Of a stretch of 64,000 nucleotides of DNA, positions 25,040 to 37,100 are shown piece by piece. The stretch covers positions 1,186,001-1,250,000 of the forward strand of contig AP031358.1 in assembly GCA_037833965.1 (NCBI GenBank), read 5' to 3'. A program made the translations under genes and the position numbers. The notes below the pieces were generated by a model. That model was not told the DNA's origin, searched no databases, and saw only the letters and a program-made list of their open reading frames with translations. This DNA is from Marchantia polymorpha subsp. ruderalis (taxonomy: Eukaryota; Streptophyta; Marchantiopsida; Marchantiales; Marchantiaceae). Within the stretch, counting starts at the first letter, position 1. Each line of letters opens with the position of its first letter.

Positions 25040-27225
25040 GCGGAAAAGGAAGGGAAGCGAAGATAAGTGGTGGCAGCGGCCAGTGAGCGCTGCAGTTTGA
25101 AACGGGGCGACCATGCCGGGAAAGGAAAGTCTGGGAAAGGTGAGGAGGAGCGTCGTGGCCGGGAAGGGAAAGGCCCGGAAGGAAGAGGCCAGGACAAGAA
25201 GGGAACAGAACAGAGCAGAACAGAGCAGAGCAGAGCATGGACGAAGGAAAGGGTTGGGTAGGATTGTAATGGCGGAGAGAGCAGGACGAGGGCGTGCACT
25301 GGGGGCTGCTGCAGCTGCTGTCGTCGTTGCTGCTGCTGCTGCTGGCTGTGGGGCTGGTTACGGTGATGGTGATGGTGTTGGTGGTGGTGCGCAAGGTAGA
25401 GGAGGAGTTAGTGGTGGTGGCGGAGGAGGAAGGAGGGAGGAGGAGGCAGCAGGCCCAGCCATGGACTGGTGTCCGGCTTAGAGCCACGTCGCCCGGGGCC
25501 GCCACCATCGCCGTTGGTCCTCTCCTCACCTTTTCTTCGGCTTGTGTACGTCTGGCCTTCTCCTTCGGGCTCGTCGCCTCTCTGCTCTTCACGTGACCAG
25601 CCCTCCAGTTTGTGGTCTGCTCGAGCCGTTGAGATTTGCCTCTCCCCTTCCACTCCCCTCGTTCGCCTCCTTTTCCCATTCCCCTTCGTCGCTCTCCTTG
25701 CCTTTCCCCGTTCTTCCTCCCGTCTCTTCTGTCTTTCTGTCTGTCGCGTGCTCTGGCCGGGCCACTTTCTTCCCTGCCATTCCTTTCCATTCCACCCGAC
25801 TCTCTCGACACGACATGATCATCATCATCATCTGCTGCAGCAGCACCAGGTTCGCGACCTGCTCCGGCCTTTCCTCAACGAGCTCCATCACCAGCAGCAG
25901 CAGCGCAGCAGAATCGCTTCTTTAGGTCTTTCGAATTCGGTTCATTCTCGCTCACTCGTTCATTTTCGTTCGGGTGGTTCCGTTCTACTCTCGCCATGCT
26001 TTCGGTCTCTTCTGTGGTCGATTTTATGCGCGGGTCTTTTCTCTTTCTTAGCTCACGGGTACACACACAGAGTGCGGCGAGGTAGAGAGAGATAGAGTCG
26101 GGCGAGGTCACGGGAGGCGAGGCAGGATTATTATCTCATCGCACATGGTCGCCGTATTTCTCGTGGAGGTAGCAAGGCTTTGGACTGGACTGGAATGGAC
26201 CGGAGTACGGAGTTGGTATGGACGTTGTGATGAGAAATTGAACTCAGAGGACCGTAGCCTATGTGAGAATTACATCGCAGGAAAAGAGCAGGGGAAGGAA
26301 AGCGAAGGAAAGGCAGGGCAGGATTCGACAGGGCAGGCAGGAGGAGCGTTTTGGAACATGGTGTTGTTTGGGTTTGAGATGGTCAGAATAAAGGATGAGT
26401 GGCGAATTCTTGTTTAGTTGGGTTGAGAGTCTTATGGTCAAGCTGCGGAGCTTGCGGGATGCAGCAGCAGTTCGAGAAGCAAACGGAGGAACAGGAAGTG
26501 GAATGGGAGGCATGGAAGAAGACGGCGGAAGCAGAGGGAACTGTACGGGGATAAAAGCGCAGGGGTGAGGGTGGGACGGCAAGGATAACTTTAAGAGTTG
26601 GACGGACGTATTTTTTGTGGCGAAAGTGGGCATGGCAGCAAGCGCGAGTTGCCCATTCCATGCGCACATTGGGTCAGGTATCGGTGATAGGAGTGGAGAG
26701 CCGCCGAAAGGGGATGTTGAGGCGGAGTGAGAACATTGTGCATCGGCTCTTCTCGCGCCAAACCTGTCGCGCCCGTCCGAATACCCACGTACGCTTTTGT
26801 ACTCTGTTCTGCTGATGGAGTGCATCGGGCAATTTGCCCAGCTTTCTGCATAGATGTTTCATTGAAGCGGATATTGAGTCGAATTTTCTGCTTCTCGCTC
26901 TAAATTTCGAGTTGTACCCTCGTAACGAAATGTTCTAATTTTCTCTTCGTAACAGTAGCCTACGAACTTTCTGATCACTGGTGTTCAAAAAGAGACTGAT
27001 AATTACGAAACCTTCCACATTGAGCATTCTCAAGACTGGATATTAGAATGTCGAGTGTTTACCTGTAATTCTGCAAAACGTGCGAATTAATTGACCATGA
27101 GACTTCCCTTTTTAGTCTGTTTATTGGTCTTGGGTCAGGCCAGGACGGCACTTTACGGTCGCTCGTTGTATTTTGTGTGGGGCTTCTGCGAGTTTCCACC
27201 TTATGAATTCTTCGAAGTGTTTAGG
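25040..27225 (+). promoter_or_regulatory. GC-rich low-complexity region upstream of DET1
   Basis: From about 25040 to 26400 the sequence is GC-rich and full of simple runs: GGA/GAG blocks, (CAG)n near 25200-25240, (GCT)n near 25310-25350 and (ATC)n near 25815-25835. It ends about 0.8 kb before the DET1 coding start. It most likely holds the DET1 promoter and a long 5' leader, perhaps with a leader intron. Long frames on both strands have compositionally biased products and are not counted as genes. Confidence 0.45.
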
Positions 27226-30200
27226 ATGTGCTCGGTGACTACGGGAGTGTCGTTGGGACATTGCCAGAAGAATAAGCTTGCTCTTGTTCGCCTTCTTTTC
27301 CCTGAAGAGGTCGCCCATCATTCGGGGTGGCAGGTCAATACTAGTATTCTTGTGATCTAATTTGTTGCGTACTCATTGTCGGGGTGCAGATTCACCGAGC
27401 GAGGGAGCTTTATGAAAACATAGTCCCGGGTCACACTGTGTACGACGTCGAGTGTCCGGACCATTCTTTTCGGAAGTTCACCAATGATGGACAGTACCTG
27501 ATTTGCTTCAGTAGAAACCATCAGGATCTTATAGTCTACAGGCCTAGGTGGTTGAATTATTGCGTCAAAGGGGAGGAGACCGATCAGTTTTCTGACCTCC
27601 CCTCGAAGTCGAAGAAATTCGAGAGCTACTTCGTCCCGCTTTATTCCGTTTCCCTAGCTTCGGGTTCTGACCTCATATGCAAAGATTTCTTTCTCGCAAC
27701 GGATAATAACATATATGGCGTATTTGCGACCACTTCCGTCCCCGATCAAAGTCCACCCCCCGCCGAGGGAGCCGTGCCTGGGGTTCCATCAATTGAGAAG
27801 ATAGCCATATTTCTCGTAAGGTTAGTTTCAAAATTTCTAAGTCTTCACTATCCAGGTTATAGTGCTAAGGACTGATCGGATCTAGTCGAGCGATCGAGGT
27901 GCCCTCCTCGGAGATTCTACCTCGTTGGTCGAAAGATATTGGTGTGTCGAGAAATTTGCTGCCGATTCCGGACGGCATGAGTTCAAAATCTAGGTCACTT
28001 TATCAGTGAAGGGTAGGATGGAATCATTGGAATATTGCCAGCTGGAAATTTTTTCCTAGTAGATTGATGGTAAAATTGTGGCATCTATCGTAGCCCTTTT
28101 CTTCGAAGTGACGTTCAATGGAGTAGGTTATCTCGTCCTGATTAACGGCCTCCTGATGTCAGGTTATCAGACGGTCACATCGTAGATGAGCGTATCTATC
28201 ATGACGACTATATCCATCTATCTCACTACAACACGGGCGTGTTTCTCTACGACGACCTGTTGGCGATCTTATCTATCCGTTATCAGTCCATTCGAATACT
28301 TCAGATTCGAGAAACTGGAAGGTTCGTGGATGTCCGCACGATTGGAGCATTTTGCCGGGAGGACGATGAACTCGTCCTCAACTCACAAGCGCAGGTTAGT
28401 GCAGAACAATTTATGGTTTTGAACGTAGGCCTAAGATTACTAGGATGTTGTTACAGGAACGGCTTGGTTGGGGAGGTAAATTCTAGATTTGATCCTCTTG
28501 TTTCTCCATCCGGTTTATCAGTCATTAGATTGACCATGCTAATTTATGTTTTGTGATGAATCTATCTTGAATGTCTTCCACCTGTGGATGTAGGTTGATT
28601 GTAGAACTCATATTTGGAATTGGTAGTTCAGTTCTAATGTGCTATAAGGTGCTCAAAATACGGGAGCTATCGAAGGTTTTTGGAAAACGTGTGGATATCA
28701 AGAGGACATCCCAGTGTGGATCATAGTTTGCACTGGGCTTGTGCCTTGTTGCTCTGTCACAGTTTCGCGTGATTGCAGTCGTTGTGTTGAGGGTAATATA
28801 GATGCTCCTTGTGATGAAAACGAAAGATTCTGGGAAGTTTCTAAGGGAGTTTTGTGACCTCGGTCTATTGATGCAGGATGAAGATTTTTACATCAAAAAT
28901 CAGGCGGCTCACCGAAAAGCCCGAGGACTGCCAGCCCAGGCTGAAGTCTCCGCTTCAAAGAGAATGCTCACATCTCAAGGAAACGCTTGGCCTCTCGAGT
29001 GGAACCTCAGGTTGAAACATGCGGTCTCTGCTAAAGGGGCCCATTCGGGTAGAAGTCGTGGAAGCCGTTCCGCAAATCCGCAAGGACCACATTCCTCGAA
29101 TATTGCGTTACCCTCGAATTCGGAAGATGGGGTCGGTAGTCCTGACACACGAATGAACGGGTTGTATGGGGGAATTCAAGGATCTGATTTCGACCATTAC
29201 TTCAGAGAACTCTTTGCCAATATGGAAGACAATGGGCAAAGTAATGGAATAGTGTCAGGGGTGCCTGGCCTGGGTGACGGGGAAGGTAGAGTAAATCCAG
29301 GTAGACACGAAAGACCTCGTAGTCCTCTCCAATCACATGTCTACGGCAACGGTCACCACTCATCTGCGGTGGAATCGAGGGGAGGTGTGGCTCCTCCAGA
29401 GCATGTTTACGGGTCTGGTATTCGTGTGGACGGGTCTACGATTGGCGGCGGGGGTCACCATGCAGCCAGTGGGTTACTACGGTATGGCAGATCATACTCC
29501 AGTGCCAGTGGTGACAGCGTAGAAAGATATGCAGGCGGTAGGGGAAGCCCTTCTGTCCGTTACACAAGCACCACGGGTACAAGTAGTGAGAGTTGCAGTC
29601 GTAGCGATGGTGGCACTAGATGGGACGGTAGTATTTCAGGCGGAGGCAGCATAAGCTATGGAACTGGAGCCGGAGGAAACGGTTCTGTGAGTGTTCAGTC
29701 AACAGAAAACAACCAGTTGGAATATGTTGTCAGTAGTCGGTCGCGTATCGGTCTTGCCAATGTACAACAGGCGAGACCAGCCGAAGATAATTACGTCGGA
29801 GGTGTGTCTCAACATGGTGCCAATGAGTGGAGGACTCATCATCGTGAAAATGGCCACCGTTCTGTAGGAAATGGCGGGTCTGCTGCCGGTCCGCCTCACA
29901 ATTCGGAAAACCGACGGACTCAAGGGACTGCAGTGTACACACCCGTAACAGAGGAAACGTCGCGGTTAAACGATCGTTTCTTACCCTCGAGGTTTGCCAA
30001 TGAGAGAGCCAGTGCCAGTGGTGAAAGAGCAGCACCTTCAACTGGAAGTCCTACCCGACCTTCTGCATCGCACCGGGACGTGACTTCCAACGGTAATACA
30101 GCAAGAGCCGGGCAAGCCATCGTACCCCCTGCTCCCCGTTCGATAAATGATGCGGAGACGAATGGAGCTCCTCAGCGAAACAGCAGAGACACAGAACAAG

Positions 30201-32535
30201 CATCGTCTCCGGAAGAAAGTTCGCAGTTGCTGGGTGGCATTAAACAGCGGTTGCTTACCTTCGTTTACAAGGGAAACTGGGATACAAACCTAGACCCCAG
30301 CACGGTACTTCAACCTCCTACCGAAATTCGTGTTCCATCGTTTCAATTTTCTATGTAACCATTATGAGGCGAACAGGTCCGTGAAATTTGATGGTTTTGT
30401 ACGCTTCTCTCGGATTATTCTCCACCTTCGAGCTCGTCTACATGCGGCGGTTTGAAACGTTCAAACCACAGAGGAGGATTTTAGAACTTGGCACACTTTC
30501 ATCGCCTTATGTCATTAACTGTTTTAGTGGCGTTGTCATGTGTGTTCGAACTTGCAGAAGGCTAAGCGGTTGGCGCGTTTCTACTACCATTTTCAAGAGT
30601 ACGTAGATTTGGTTATGGGCAAGGTACTTAAAGACAACCTCCTCCTCGATTCCGCGACAGAAGCATTGTTCGCATTTTCATTTCTGAAATTACTGTTAGT
30701 GAATAGCACACCAAAGAAATACTACCGAGTTAATACGTGCGAATTTGTTCTTGATGATATGGGAGTATGTGGTCTTGCCTTGTGGAGCTGACACACTTCC
30801 TTGTTTACATGACGTTTCTCGCAGGTGCAGTTTTTGGATCGCTATCATTTATTGATCAAATTTGGCAGCGTCGAAGGAGTGGTGTGTTCTTTGCTCTAAA
30901 ATTCTCTATACCTCGCCCCTTTCCCCATGTCTTCACAACCTGCTCTATTGTGAAAACTAGCTTGTGAGCGTACACTTTCTGTCCCCATTTTTAGAAGGTT
31001 GTCTTTGTGCTCAATCGGCCCTCTCTTAACTAAGCTTTGCTTGTGAACAGGTGAACAGAAATGCTGAGCCGTCACACACTACTTTTTTGGCCCTTTACAA
31101 CCTGGAGACTACTGAAATGCTAGGCTTTTTCCAGGTCTACACAACAACATCCGCTCACTAGAAACTAAATATTTTCGAGATGAAAGAAGACTTTTGTGCA
31201 CTTGGATACGTTCAGCTCTCGTTGCTAAGATCACACTCCTTGTCGAATGCTTCTAGAAATGCTGAGTTTGGTGCTTCTTCTTGTATCTCCCAGAATTCAT
31301 CCGAAGAATTACTTTCAGCTTTCGAAAACTTCTACGACCATTTCCGAGTCGCGCCCCGGTTTCCTTTCTACATGAATTTTATCTCAACGTCCTCTAACAA
31401 CGTTCACGTACGGGAGCAGCTTCGAAAACAAAGGGTAGCCGGTAGCAGCAATACAAAAAATGTATGTTTCCTCCTAACCGAAATCGACGATTCGTAATTT
31501 TCTGGACTTTTGAGCTAGTTTCGTCTTTGTTTGTAAATTTACAAATTGCTGATGTGATTATTTTCTTGGTGGCAGGTAGTGAAGAGGACACTTGCTTGGC
31601 TACCATTTAATTCTCAATGTCAAAGTCCGTCCGTTTACTTCGACCAATCTCTCTTCCACTACGATGAGAAGGTCAGTACTTAGGTCAAGAAACTTGCCAA
31701 ATTGGCTTTAACAATGTAATTGCTGGGATGATCAAAGGAGAGTGGAAGGAAGTTTTCTGCGAACCAGAATTGTGTTGGACCCTGCTCCTTGTTTATTAGG
31801 TGAAATGTTTGATATGCGAGTATTCTTTTCTCCATTGTGCGTAGTAAGAAAAACTATGCATTGCAGGTGATCCAGTTCCAAGAGTACATGGCACACGAAT
31901 GTTTTGCCCTAATCCTGGGAAATCTCAACTGCTGTCGAAAGATCTGTCGAAACCCGTGTTGGATATACGCTGTTTGTACTTTGTGTCAGTCAAAATTCGA
32001 AGGGAGTAAAGATGGCGTATATGCATTCTAGTACCAAGTGATCCTGACTTTGTGTGGCCATATGTGTACCTCATGGTGTATGTGTTTCAGCTCATATCGG
32101 CCATGGAAAGACATAAACCATGCATGGAGCATCCTATTAAATTCATCTCCAGGCGCAAACCGAACTCCCTTAAATTCAAAATCAATCCAGGTAAGTTCAG
32201 TTCGCCGTTTTTTGTCAGATTCCTCATCACTGTCTGGTCGCCTGTTGGAAGTTGTATTCCATAACCTTGATTTTCTCACAGTTACAACCTTCCGTTCTCC
32301 AGTTCTAGCTAGGAATGTGTCGACTTCACTAGAGTCCTTTTTTAATATCGGAATTGTTCTGGTATCATAACCGTTGTGCTGTTTTCTAATCGCAGGTTCA
32401 GAGAATGGTGCCCATGACGGCAGTCGATCTAAGCGTGTGGCATCCTTCGTGTTCCACCCAATTTTTCCTTTCGCAATAACGATTCAGCAATCATATATGC
32501 AACCATCTGTAATCAATTTTCACTTCCGGAAGTGA
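27226..32535 (+). CDS. DET1: DET1 (DE-ETIOLATED 1), light-signalling repressor
   Basis: DET1 is a nuclear repressor of photomorphogenesis that works with COP10 and DDB1 on CUL4 ubiquitin ligases. Eleven exons join in frame: 27226-27333, 27390-27820, 28163-28394, 28877-30304, 30558-30623, 30825-30881, 31051-31134, 31294-31461, 31576-31671, 32091-32190, 32396-32535, giving about 969 residues (Arabidopsis 543). Diagnostic blocks include YDVECPDHSFRKFT, FSRNHQDLIVYRP, DLICKDFF, AVPGVPSIEKI, GVFLYDDLLAILS, AFCREDDEL, GGIKQRLLTFVYK, YYHFQEYVDLV, VQFLDRYHLLIKFGSVEG, SPSVYFDQSLF, HPIKFISRRKP, LKFKINPG and the end PSVINFHFRK. Nearly all the extra length lies in exon 4, a Gly/Ser/Asn-rich insertion of about 430 residues placed just before GGIKQRLL. 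The start at 27226 is the best guess; an upstream in-frame ATG at 27097 would add a hydrophobic stretch not typical of DET1. Confidence 0.93.
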
Positions 32536-35500
32536 ATTCTCCTTTCTGATAATCTTTGCCCAGAGTCCAGCGATCCATTTTTGAATCATCAATCGTCCAC
32601 TTGTCTTCTTTGGTTTTCCAATTCACATTTTTAAGACACTTGTGTGAGACTCAGATTTTGCAACGTACGTCATGTTGTGCTGTGTACCTGCTATCAGTAG
32701 CTGACCATCGCTTAGAAGAGACAGACAGATCTTTCAAGAGGCGAACTGTGTGATATCGTACACGTCATGTGCGGACTCAAACGTAGCAAATAGATCAAGG
32801 CTGCCTTCGAAGATTTGGTCCTCGTCCAACGGCAATTTAGCGTTGCCTTGGTTTGTGATGTTTGCAGAACAAGGTGTCAAAGTACGTCGTCAAAAGAGCT
32901 TCGTTTTCCTCCCTAAAGCCACAAGCTCATTTGAAGACTGAGTTTCACAACATTGTCCAGTCCCGTCAGAGTTTCTGGAAAGACGGCGATCAAATCTGTT
33001 CTGCTTTGGCAGGAGAGTTGGTCGCCACGAAATTGTCCTATTGGTGACGTTGTGCCCCCTTGATTTGCCTGAAGAACGGGGCCTTAGTGGCACAAAATTG
33101 GGGATCATGACAAGCCCAAAAGAGACGAAAACTCGTGTTAGAGCCTGTTGCCCTAACGAACATTTTTCCTCAATGCCTCAGGTGAATCTTGGTGATCGTT
33201 ATGGTCTCAGCGTTATAACTTCCTCCTGTTGTAGATTCCATTAGTCCTTTGAGCAGAGTAATCACACCATCACTGGAAAGAGCGGACCCATCTTAGACTC
33301 CCAGGGTCTTGGCTCTCTTCCAATACTGAGGTTGGTAATGCTCCCCGCCCTCAACTCGATGGGCGTGCAATTAAACAAAGGTGATAGTGTGCAGATATCC
33401 ATCCAGGAGGTGTCGCACACGCACCTGTAAATATGATTCAGCACCTCTGCCTACAAGAGAATAGAATCCATTTCAGGGGAGCCTCTGCATCCTCCACGAA
33501 GCTTCCCACATTCCGTGATTGTGGGATTGACTTCGCGACGACACACTGAAAGTCTCAGGAGACGCTGTTTCCCGAGGAGTAGAAAGCAGACATCACCTCT
33601 GTCTCCTTCCAATCCAGTGATGCCTATCACCACTCGAGAAGGAGTATGGAGAGTGTGCGAGGGGGATATCAGACCTACTTAAAGATACTTGCCTTTGCCC
33701 ATAAAAACAAGTAGGAACCATCAAGAACCTATCTCCAGTTTTGAGTGGTTTGAACCGAGAATTGTCAGACAGCGAGAGCATTCAGCAGTTTCTTGCAAGA
33801 AGCTACTGTACAACCCAGTCCAGATGTACTCTGAATTGTCGCAGTCGTGTCTACGTCCATTTGTCGACGGAGGAGTGATGTGCTCTATACGTACCACCCC
33901 CAAATAGTCAGTGGAGTCGGGCGTAGCAGTCAACCGGGAAGTGCGAAGCAATAGCGGTGGAGACTGCGATAGCCTAACATTCCAGGAATGTCTGTATTGA
34001 TCGTCCCTCCCACCTTATCTACAGCACTAGTTACGGAATGTAGCACTTCCAGTGCGACCCCATGCAGGACATTACTGTATATACAGGATAATATTGGTCT
34101 CGACTCAGCGTATCAGTACCGGCGTCCCACAAGACCTAGGGTCAGAATATTTCGTCTGCTCTGGTTTCGACCGCACCATATGCGTGAGGAAACCCCGGAC
34201 CGACAATTCTGCATGCTAGCATGGAGGATAAGTGACGTCAGAGCTACGTATTGACTCTACAGCATTGCTCTTTAAAGTCAGCAGCAGCAGTAGCTCTCGA
34301 TGTGTGTCGAAACGTGCTTCCACCACCTCAGCTCGCTCCCTTGTCTACCGTGGATCACGTCCGTTCCGTACTCCGAGTTTCCTCCTCTCTGCATACAGAC
34401 GGCAAACTGAAGAGTGCAATGTCTCTGGCGTCTGTTAGGGCAGGAGGGTAATGTTCGTGGAACAAAATCATTTCTTACCATGCCATAGCATAGCTCAGGG
34501 TCTGTATACCCTCGGGTTAGGGTAATCCCATTCAGGGGTCTCGAGAGATGGAATCAGGTCAGATAAACTGCTACAAAATCTCCAGTGGCTGTGGCTGCAT
34601 TAGTCTAAGCTTGGCGTGAGGGCGAGATAATGTTATCCACCTTAGACGTCAACAATGTGGCGCAGGGGCCAATCCTGGCCGATGAATTGTCCATCATCGA
34701 GCTGGGTCCGGTCTGGCTGTCAGGCAGGGGGAGATGCGACGGGTTAGAACAGTGAGGCCCTGCCTGCAAGTGGACGCTTGGACGTGTCCTGGCAAAGGAG
34801 GAGGAGGAGGTCCAGCAGGAGCAGGAGCAGGGGCAGCGAGTCCAGTGACACTCGGCTCTCCAGTTGACACCTTCGTTGTCGGTGAAGAAGCTCGACAAAA
34901 TGGTTCAGCTGTACCACCACCCCACCATCCAGTCTGCAAATCTGTCTCACTGTCCTTTGTCAGCTGCTATCACTCGTCGCAGAGCATGTTACTGCATTGA
35001 CAATCTCTACGTGGTGAGCAGACCCAAACGTTCTTTACCTTGTTGTCACTCCGGGCTACAGTACCCCACTCTACCTCAGCTCCACTATGTGCTGTACTGC
35101 TGAGTAGGGCCGAGCAACCAGGAAACTCGACACCGACATGGTACCATGCATGCAAACTAAGTTTTGATGCAGTCAAATCTCAGGTCTTTCTCATGCACTG
35201 GGTCTCAGCAGCAGAATGAAATCCAGCCATCAGTCTGACCACTGACCTGGGTCTAGCTTCCATGATCCCATTAGCTTCAAATCCTGCAAGTGCCCCAATC
35301 TTTCCGATTGTGCATACGTTGTAACGTTCTCGAAGTTATTGTTCTCCACAGAAGTTCAGATTGGATCATGATCGCGATACTAGGTCTATTAAGAAAATTA
35401 AGATAGATGTTGAATCTTAAGTAACTCTTAAAAGCCGAGCAAACTTACCAGGATTCCTATGGATTGAGGAGTTATTGCTCCCAAAGTACATTCTCGTGCG

Positions 35501-37100
35501 TTCTGTAAAGCTGGGTCGACATTCCGCTTCACGTTGGAAGTGACCTTTGTCTGCATGCTAGAAAACACAGGATACTAATATCTTCTGACGGTGGACAGAA
35601 GCTAATGAAGCACTTGTTTCTTTTTGAAATGATTTTTCCCGAGAAGAGAAAAACGGGAAGTAAATTGAAGCCGTTTGTCCTCGCTAAAAGAACTCCTAGT
35701 TTTACAAAAGACCACATCTCAATAATCGAAAGAGAATAACGATAAGGAGAAAAACAAACAATGTCTGTTTGAAAAAACCTATGCACAAGGGTTTCTTTGT
35801 ATAATAGGTTCAAAACAAGAAGGATGCGTATGAGGAGATTGGCTGAAACTGGCTACAGCTGGATCGACGTCCAGTTCTTGAATCTCCGCCCTGACTCGAG
35901 TGAGATGAGGTAGCCCACAATTCAAACCATTTTCCAATGTCCACCTCATGATGTTCTCCACATATCCCCCACACAGTGGTCGAAGCAAGTAGGCTCACTT
36001 TTCGTGACGGAGAAGGGGTGCGTGATCTGAGAGAAAGCCTGGCCCTATCATCACGACCCCGCTTACTTTTGAGAATATAGCAAGACAAGGGAAAAATGAT
36101 TGATGGGAACAGTAATATCCTACTATATCAGGGGACGAAGTACAAGAGCGGATTCTCTTGAGGCGTCCAAAAAGATGGATTCTACCCTGAAAGCTGGGAG
36201 TAGAATATAACTTACACTTGCTGTGTTTATTTTCCTCCTTTGATTTCCTGTTGAGACAGAAGACAACGATAATGCTTGAAAATTCTCCGTATTTGTAGGG
36301 TCCATAGTTTGTAGTTTGTGAGGATAGATAGATGGTCGAGACACTTGTATAGTAGTTATTCCAGTGTCCAAGAAAGCAGTTGAGAAATCATATCTACGAT
36401 GTGTCTTCAGCCAGCACATGTAGATGATCCAAGCAGTAAGGATGCCAAAATTGACTCATGTTACGCAAATTTTGAACAAGCTAAGTGAATCGAACAAGAT
36501 TAAGTGGATTAGTATTCATCACTCCAAGTTTTGAAGGTGGAGCTGGCTCCATGGTTGATGAAGTACGTGAGCACGAGTTTGGTTGAATTGGAAGGGCCCA
36601 AAGGGAATAGAAGAAAGAGCAACATTGTGGAGGAAAAATCGCATGGCTCTGGATGATCCAATACAGCCCTGGAACCGAGACGGAACGTAAGGTCAGGACG
36701 GGAGGGGAGGGAGGGAGGGAGGAACGAACGAAGGGATGGTGAAAGTAGGAGAGAACAAAATCAGTCCTTGTTCGTCAAAACGAGCCCAGAAATTCAAACC
36801 TACAAGAAATCCAGACTTGCCCTTTTGACTGATGTACTTGAGTGGATTGGAGGGGAAAGGAGAGGGAAGGAGAGGATGGTCTAGCTTCCTGACACCTGCG
36901 GAGTTTGACGAAACAAAACGTCTGATTATCGACAAGTCCCTTGAAGTCTCACTCTTATAATATTCTTGGACCGAAGATGCAAAGAAAATAAAGAAATTGC
37001 ACGCCAAGATGGGAAGTTGAGAATCCCAAAGCGGGTGGCCATTGACGTGATTGGGCGGTATGCTCTTACTCGGATGCGGACTTATCTGCTTACTCGAATC
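32536..37100. other. Intergenic, no gene recognised
   Basis: After DET1 the sequence has many short overlapping frames on both strands, all under about 110 codons, none matching a family I know and none joining into a consistent splice model. Composition is mixed, with an AT-leaning part at 35.3-36.7 kb and a GGGA-rich simple repeat near 36700-36725. A diverged mobile element cannot be excluded, but no diagnostic motif was found. Confidence 0.45.

Noticed and set aside
24894-25811. 305-codon minus-strand frame
   Set aside because: Its product is runs of Arg/Glu/Gly, then Thr/Ser/Pro, from GGA and CAG simple repeats; there is no family resemblance and no splice support.
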